From NCBI GenBank assembly GCA_902465465.1, contig CABQNF010000027.1, positions 1-8,966 on the forward strand: DNA of 8,966 bases, written 5' to 3'. A model generated the notes under the pieces. It was given only the letters and a program-made list of their open reading frames with translations. It did no database searches and was not told the DNA's origin. The DNA is from an uncultured Collinsella sp. GTDB taxonomy: Bacteria > Actinomycetota > Coriobacteriia > Coriobacteriales > Coriobacteriaceae. Both the position numbers and the translations under genes were made by a program. Every line of letters starts with the position of its first letter. The first letter of the stretch is position 1. Positions 5,901-8,966 of the stretch are shown here, one piece after another.

Positions 5901-8900
5901 TACACCAGCTCGAGCGTGTCGCCATCGCTCGGGTAGTAGCCCGTGGCATAAGAGCTGGCAGCCTTGCCATTAATATCAAAACGCCAGTACTTATAGCCGG
6001 ACGCCGTGTTTTCCATCGCGAGCGTCTGGGACTTATCGGGGTTCGTAACCGAATAGGGAACGCCGCCGTCCGTGCTATAGCTATAGCCGGCGTCGTCAAG
6101 CACCTTGGCAAAGATGTCCCAGGCAGACATTTTTTGGGTACTCGACCACTCAAACGAGGCCGTCGGCACCCAGTCCACAAGGTCATAGGACTGACCGACA
6201 TCGTGCTTGCTTACGCCTACAACCCTGACGTTAACGGAAAGAGACTTTTCGTCGGAAGAATTAACGAGCCAAGCGGTGCTCTTGACATCGTTGTTGCCGG
6301 CGTTTGCCACGACATAGGCGTATTTGCCCTCAGCCGAGGCGGGAAGCGTGATCGCGCCGGTCGTTTCGTCGGCGCCAAACAGCTCGTGGGCATTTGTGCC
6401 CTCAGCGTCATCGGCGAGATACCAGCGGTAATCGACGAGGGAGCCCTCGGGGAGTGCCGTCTCGTAATCGCCCCAATCGCCCGTTGCCATGTAATTGGCA
6501 GTAGGGGTAAGCGTTCCGCCGACCTGTGCAAGGTTGCCGCTCGAAGCGACATTAACCGATGTCAGGGTATACGCCTTGGCATCTTCGCCCTTGACGATGG
6601 CATAACGCGTGGAGGCATAGTCGGTGTTGTAGCCACCGTCGACGATGCACTTGAGGTACTTGCCGACGTACTTTTGCGAAATTACGAACGACGGCCTGTG
6701 CGCGTTCTCATCCGTCAGCGTCGTGAACGGACCCTGGGCGCTATCGGCAATCTGCCACGTATACGTCAGTTGATCAGATGTAAGCTCGGCACCCTTTGTT
6801 CCTGCAGACGTCTTCTCGAATGCAGTAACACCGATCTTTTCGCCACTCTTGTAGACAAACTTGGCGTCATCGCTCTGATCGCCGACGATCTTTTTGAGAT
6901 ACGTCAGGAACAGCTCGTGCGAGCCTGCGGCCTTAACGGCCACAGCAGTAGTCGCCTCTACGGTGTTATCGCCCGCAGTGGCCGACACGCTCACCCAGCG
7001 CTTGGCGTAGTCATCGGGAATCGTAAAGCTGCTGTCGGTTTTGCCCTCGACCACATGCCAGTCGGTCTTCGCATCAAACGCAGAGGAAGACGGGTCGACA
7101 GAGGACCAACGCCACGTGTAGGTAACGCCCTCGGTAACCGGCTCAGACGAGTAATCGACCGCCTTGTAGGCGCACGCCTCAATCGTAGAGCCAGTGTCCT
7201 TGGCGCCCTTGCTCGCATTGGTAAATGCAACTGAATCGAGCGTCGTCGCGCCCTTGGGCAGAATGCGGCCCGCCTTGGTCTCACAGCTATCGGAGCCGGG
7301 GATACCCTTCTTGGCCTTAGCGACCACCTTGAGGTAGCGGTTCGCGCACTCCTTGGTAACCGTGAAGGTATCACCAGTTGCAACCTGCTCGAACGTGCCA
7401 TCAGCAGAATCGGCCACCCACCAAGAAAAATCGACCTTGTCGGAGCCATAGAGGTCAGTCGGCGTGTCGTAGTTAAGGTAGTAGGCGGCAGCCTTAATCG
7501 TGTCACCGACGTTAGCGTTGGGGACGTTCTCATAATCGTCGCCAAATTCGGCGCCGTTATAGGCGAGAACGATATGGCCTAACGCGATCTGGTCACTCGC
7601 GGCAACAGGACCCGGCGTATTGTAGCCAACAGACGCGGGCGTCCCGAAAGAGCTGCTCGGACCGTACAGCTCCTGGCCATCGCCGACAACCTTAACGCGA
7701 ATGTACTTGCCCGCAAGTTGCGAAGCGAGTTCGTCCGTGATCGTCAGCGACTGGGCGGTCTGGCCCGGAATTGCCTGATAGGCGGAATCCTCGGCATCGC
7801 GCACGTCAGACGCAAGCCACTGATAGGTCCAGCCGGCCTGTGTCGCAATACGCTTATTGGGAACCGCTTCGCCGTCGTAGGCGTTCGCCCAAAGCGTAGT
7901 GCCAGGGTTCAGCATCTCGGCCTTAACAGACGAATACGAGCTCGAATCGTCTGCCGAAGACTGGATGAGGACATAAGACTTTGCATCCAGTGCCGTCTTG
8001 GTAGGAACGGGCGCCTTGATGGTGTTCGTCGCTGTCAGCTTTTGGTTGTTGGCGCCCTTAGTCGGGCCGTAGATGACGTTACCGCTGGCATCGGTAATGC
8101 GTACGCGCAGGCACTTGCCGTTAAGCTGAGTGCGCAGGGCATCGTCCAAAACGATCGATGCGCCCGTCTGACCCTCGACAGGAACAAACGCGGAATTGTC
8201 CGCATCGCTCTTGTTGCTGATGTCGGCAGCAAGCCACTGATAGGTGCAGCCCGAAGCGCTGGCGCGCTTGCTGGACGAAGTCCAAACATTCGCATAGAGC
8301 GTAGTATTGCTCTGGATAAAAGCGGTGAAGTTAGAGCCAGCCCAACGAGAAGGCGACTGGCTCTTTCCGACGCTGACACCATTATTCGAGGAAAACGTAG
8401 CAGCGGCACGAGACGCGGCCTTGGCAACACTGGGCTCGCTGGCCACCGCAGTCGCGTCGCCGGTCTCGGCGGTGGTGTCAGACGCCTCGCTCGCCGGGGT
8501 GGCCGAAGCAGGGTCTGACGCAGCGGGGTCGTCCGATGCATCATCGCTCACGTTGTCAGGCGCGGCCGAACCCGTATCCCCAGTTTCGGAGGAGCCACCT
8601 GCAGCCGAATCGTTTGCGTCAGCAGCAGCCGCGGTAGTATCTGCAGCACCGTCCGTGGCCTGCGCGCCCTCGCTCGGCGTTGTGGCCTGAGCCACGGCCT
8701 CGGCAATGCCCTCGGCGCCATCGGCCCAAAGCTGGGCCGGCGTGGTGCTGAATGCCATCGCGAAGGCCAGGAATGCCACCAGGCCGCGCTTGGCTACGCC
8801 GCGCGCGATCGCCCCATGGCGACGCAACGAGGCGCGCTTGCGCTCGTCCTCAAACATATCCATTTGTCCCCCATTGTCTGTACTTGAGGCGTTACCATGC

Positions 8901-8944
8901 GGCTGCCCCACGTCATCGCGCATGTTGCGCTCGAGTTCCCCCAT
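2891..8944 (-). CDS. Giant mosaic surface protein: six Ig-like repeats, four DUF4430 domains, PQQ-like beta-propeller, InlB B-repeat, C-terminal membrane anchor
   Basis: A 2017-residue exported protein. A charged extension (1-51) precedes a signal peptide (about 52-74, ending AQLWA). An acidic Ala/Ser/Thr linker runs to about 180. Six Ig-like repeats (about 184-896) share the core YQW and a closing GKY-type strand. Four DUF4430 domains lie at about 901-1017, 1023-1138, 1147-1262 and 1269-1373, with (V/I)NG and VWYY-type endings. Eight beta-propeller repeats of PQQ-like type cover about 1392-1800, and an InlB B-repeat (EGYTFGGWYTD, YAKW) covers 1803-1868. A Gly/Ser spacer (1874-1907) and a Lys/Asp/Ser spacer (1928-1962) lead to a membrane helix (1983-2006) with a basic tail. 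No LPXTG-type motif is seen. The propeller lacks the regular Trp-docking motifs of quinoprotein enzymes, so binding rather than catalysis is likely. The start at 8944 has a perfect AAGGAGG 6 nt upstream. It shares DUF4430 with the overlapping downstream gene. Function is unknown; ligand capture at the surface is inference. Confidence 0.92.
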   Translation of the reverse strand: MGELERNMRDDVGQPHGNASSTDNGGQMDMFEDERKRASLRRHGAIARGVAKRGLVAFLAFAMAFSTTPAQLWADGAEGIAEAVAQATTPSEGAQATDGAADTTAAAADANDSAAGGSSETGDTGSAAPDNVSDDASDDPAASDPASATPASEASDTTAETGDATAVASEPSVAKAASRAAATFSSNNGVSVGKSQSPSRWAGSNFTAFIQSNTTLYANVWTSSSKRASASGCTYQWLAADISNKSDADNSAFVPVEGQTGASIVLDDALRTQLNGKCLRVRITDASGNVIYGPTKGANNQKLTATNTIKAPVPTKTALDAKSYVLIQSSADDSSSYSSVKAEMLNPGTTLWANAYDGEAVPNKRIATQAGWTYQWLASDVRDAEDSAYQAIPGQTAQSLTITDELASQLAGKYIRVKVVGDGQELYGPSSSFGTPASVGYNTPGPVAASDQIALGHIVLAYNGAEFGDDYENVPNANVGDTIKAAAYYLNYDTPTDLYGSDKVDFSWWVADSADGTFEQVATGDTFTVTKECANRYLKVVAKAKKGIPGSDSCETKAGRILPKGATTLDSVAFTNASKGAKDTGSTIEACAYKAVDYSSEPVTEGVTYTWRWSSVDPSSSAFDAKTDWHVVEGKTDSSFTIPDDYAKRWVSVSATAGDNTVEATTAVAVKAAGSHELFLTYLKKIVGDQSDDAKFVYKSGEKIGVTAFEKTSAGTKGAELTSDQLTYTWQIADSAQGPFTTLTDENAHRPSFVISQKYVGKYLKCIVDGGYNTDYASTRYAIVKGEDAKAYTLTSVNVASSGNLAQVGGTLTPTANYMATGDWGDYETALPEGSLVDYRWYLADDAEGTNAHELFGADETTGAITLPASAEGKYAYVVANAGNNDVKSTAWLVNSSDEKSLSVNVRVVGVSKHDVGQSYDLVDWVPTASFEWSSTQKMSAWDIFAKVLDDAGYSYSTDGGVPYSVTNPDKSQTLAMENTASGYKYWRFDINGKAASSYATGYYPSDGDTLELVYEDPTGTVSTQVSATCSVVGTDAKGAQQTWAAAQSITLKKGSTAADLSEQLFKQTGLKADYDPNGSWGWALNSITSPFDSGRTLAYDPTTEAYWQLFINGKSSMVGAGGYTLKSGDSVVWYYSKYNDPAPADQLSVSCTVIGQDASGARQTWAQPTTALVDEGTTAADLSEQIFKKSGIGAKTGESSFGWYLESLTSPFEKNVTLSSEKVDENTWKYWQFFVNGKPVDVGAGAYTLKASDEIAWVYGSDGTMPGQVSVSMEIIGKKDDKAQRWTDPSMQVFVEGTTIKDASAAYFDALGIDSVMLNDGGYWNVHSLVSPLDGTKLTGSWSFFVNGDPGTQLDGDYALKSGDKIVWAYAAGDTVPNPDEIVVDPSASRPTDWKADWNGNSNAVVENVSTPTGALASSWTFDWKAYSGATYPNASEPIVVNGNVYLAVNKRLLKIDAESGKVLAESNLKTTIGYTTRPIYTNGLVIVPLDGGAVQALTADTLTTVWVTDPVSKTAQSNSQLTVDGNYLYVGTVDVDYGKGVYNNGHLTRINILTGAVSWQHVNADEGYYWTGATVGDGFILVPTSAGTVEMLGKSSGAVLGSVSVGAIVNSSCVLSADGSHAYLISRDGKLHVLAISDGSSRGADAASRISEERVVDLGLTGCACMPTLYGNKLIVGGEVSGGSALAIVDLDNDFATTLVSSADGSALPIGGIKGAPLVSAQADGTYVYFTVNYGATSDYVNYTSGGGVYRYKLGDAQATGAFSATGHNNYCDSPIACDAKGNLYYINDSGTLFKLNGGVKVSFETGDGSKVDFQTTADGKLVKPADPTREGYTFGGWYTDEACTEAYDFSTPVTADMTLYAKWTKNAVNPDGNGGSGSNGGSGSGTGAGTGTGAGAGTGSGSKGGAVAPGQKPVTKTTVSTKTGTKDNKSDKKDSDKSDKKDEKKSDKKDGKSDKKSDKASASTTTAKKSTEASAQESGLNPLAIVGIAAGVIGLALIAVFMLTKRGKGDGNAR
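2927..2998 (-). other. C-terminal transmembrane anchor of the giant surface protein
   Basis: Residues 1983-2006 form one uninterrupted hydrophobic helix followed by TKRGKGDGNAR, a positive cytoplasmic tail. This has the shape of the last two parts of a sortase signal, but the preceding residues (SAQESGLNP) contain no LPXTG-like motif. The protein should stay anchored by this helix. Confidence 0.85.
3059..3163 (-). repeat. Lys/Asp/Ser low-complexity spacer with short DNA repeats
   Basis: Residues 1928-1962 are built from SDKK/KSDKKD units. The DNA repeats CTTCTTGTCGGACTT-like blocks several times in about 105 bp. It probably spans the peptidoglycan next to the membrane helix. Repeated short units of this sort can change copy number by slippage. 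Confidence 0.75.
3341..3538 (-). other. InlB B-repeat (Listeria-Bacteroides repeat) domain
   Basis: Residues 1803-1868 contain VSFETGDGS, EGYTFGGWYTD and the ending MTLYAKW, the standard signature of this roughly 66-residue beta-grasp module found in many Gram-positive surface proteins. It sits between the propeller and the wall-spanning spacer. Confidence 0.85.
3545..4771 (-). other. PQQ-like beta-propeller domain, eight repeats
   Basis: Residues about 1392-1800 show eight repeats of the pattern (P/A)-hydrophobic-(D/N)G-(N/T)-(V/L)YL...G.(L/V)..L......G. They begin near residues 1438, 1479, 1522, 1574, 1614, 1668, 1718 and 1776. An eight-bladed or circularly closed seven-to-eight-bladed propeller is expected. 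The conserved tryptophans of PQQ-dependent dehydrogenases are mostly absent, which argues against a quinoprotein enzyme. Confidence 0.75.
4826..6244 (-). repeat. Four tandem DUF4430 domains
   Basis: At protein level: 901-1017, 1023-1138, 1147-1262 and 1269-1373. Each has an opening beta strand (VSCTVIG, VSATCSVVG and similar), a helix after a GTT/GST turn (TAADLSEQ in domains 2 and 3), a (S/W)PF or SPL block, (Y)W..F.(V/I)NG, and a last strand after (S/A)(G/S)D. Domains 2 and 3 are the closest pair. Domain 1 is the most divergent and ends in LELVYE instead of VWYY. Confidence 0.85.
6257..8395 (-). repeat. Six tandem Ig-like repeats
   Basis: Protein level: about 184-295, 323-432, 452-562, 568-672, 676-787 and 792-896. 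Each carries a central tryptophan strand (TYQWLA, FSWWVA, YTWRWS, YTWQIA, YRWYLA), a variable acidic loop, a hydrophobic strand (SIVLDD, SLTITD, SFTIPD) and a closing GKYIRV-like strand. Repeats 1 and 2 are the closest: GCAAGCCACTGATAGGT occurs on the + strand at 8229 and again at 7812. In repeat 1 the usual Trp and Tyr are replaced by Cys233 and Cys278, a possible disulfide. Confidence 0.75.
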
Positions 8945-8950
8945 CGGGGT

Positions 8951-8957
8951 CCTCCTT
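8951..8957 (-). promoter_or_regulatory. Strong ribosome binding site of the giant surface-protein gene
   Basis: On the - strand AAGGAGG ends 6 nt before the ATG at 8944, a perfect match to the anti-Shine-Dalgarno core. It decides for this start over in-frame ATGs at 8863 and 8857, which also have a purine run upstream. Confidence 0.85.
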
Positions 8958-8966
8958 CCCTCCAGA

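Noticed and set aside
2696..7234. A 4.5-kb open frame on the + strand, opposite the giant surface-protein gene
   Set aside because: It is antisense to a convincing domain-rich gene, has low-complexity Arg/Ile/Gly-rich translation with no recognisable domain and no ribosome binding site. Long antisense frames are expected from GC-rich codon bias.
7718..8518. A 266-codon + strand open frame
   Set aside because: Same cause: it is a shadow of the Ig-repeat region of the - strand gene, with no initiation signal or recognisable motif.

Overview
The window looks like a chromosomal segment of a high-GC Gram-positive gut actinobacterium of the Coriobacteriia type, with Collinsella as my best guess. 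The grounds are GC-rich codon use, a class III fructose-1,6-bisphosphatase of the Firmicutes/Coriobacteriia kind, and a very large surface protein whose signal peptide follows a long charged N-terminal extension. No rRNA or tRNA gene is present to confirm this, so the taxonomy is inference.

Left part (1-1700, + strand): the 3' end of fbp (1-537), then two small GtrA-family membrane proteins (616-1011 and 1232-1639) that are paralogues of each other. A 10-bp stem-loop lies between fbp and the first gtrA-like gene. A 16-bp stem-loop separates the two paralogues. A strong rho-independent terminator (1664-1700) closes the set.

Middle (1700-1998): a non-coding gap between convergent genes. It holds six copies of a 15-nt motif in strictly alternating orientation, about three tandem 61-62-bp units. 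The last four copies can fold into one nested hairpin with 46-bp arms. The last unit runs straight into a terminator serving the - strand.

Right part (1999-8944, - strand): two overlapping genes for surface proteins. The first (8944 to 2891, 2017 aa) is a mosaic. In order it has a signal peptide, an acidic Ala/Ser/Thr linker, six Ig-like repeats, four DUF4430 domains, an eight-repeat PQQ-like beta-propeller, an InlB-type B-repeat, a Gly/Ser then Lys/Asp/Ser spacer, and a C-terminal membrane helix. The second (2901 to 1999, 300 aa) starts 11 nt before the first one ends. It has an N-terminal membrane anchor, a long hydrophilic linker and a single C-terminal DUF4430 domain. DUF4430 resembles the C-terminal beta domain of transcobalamin, so the pair is best read as a surface ligand-capture system with five DUF4430 modules. 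A corrinoid ligand is a hypothesis only. The upstream end of this operon lies beyond the window.
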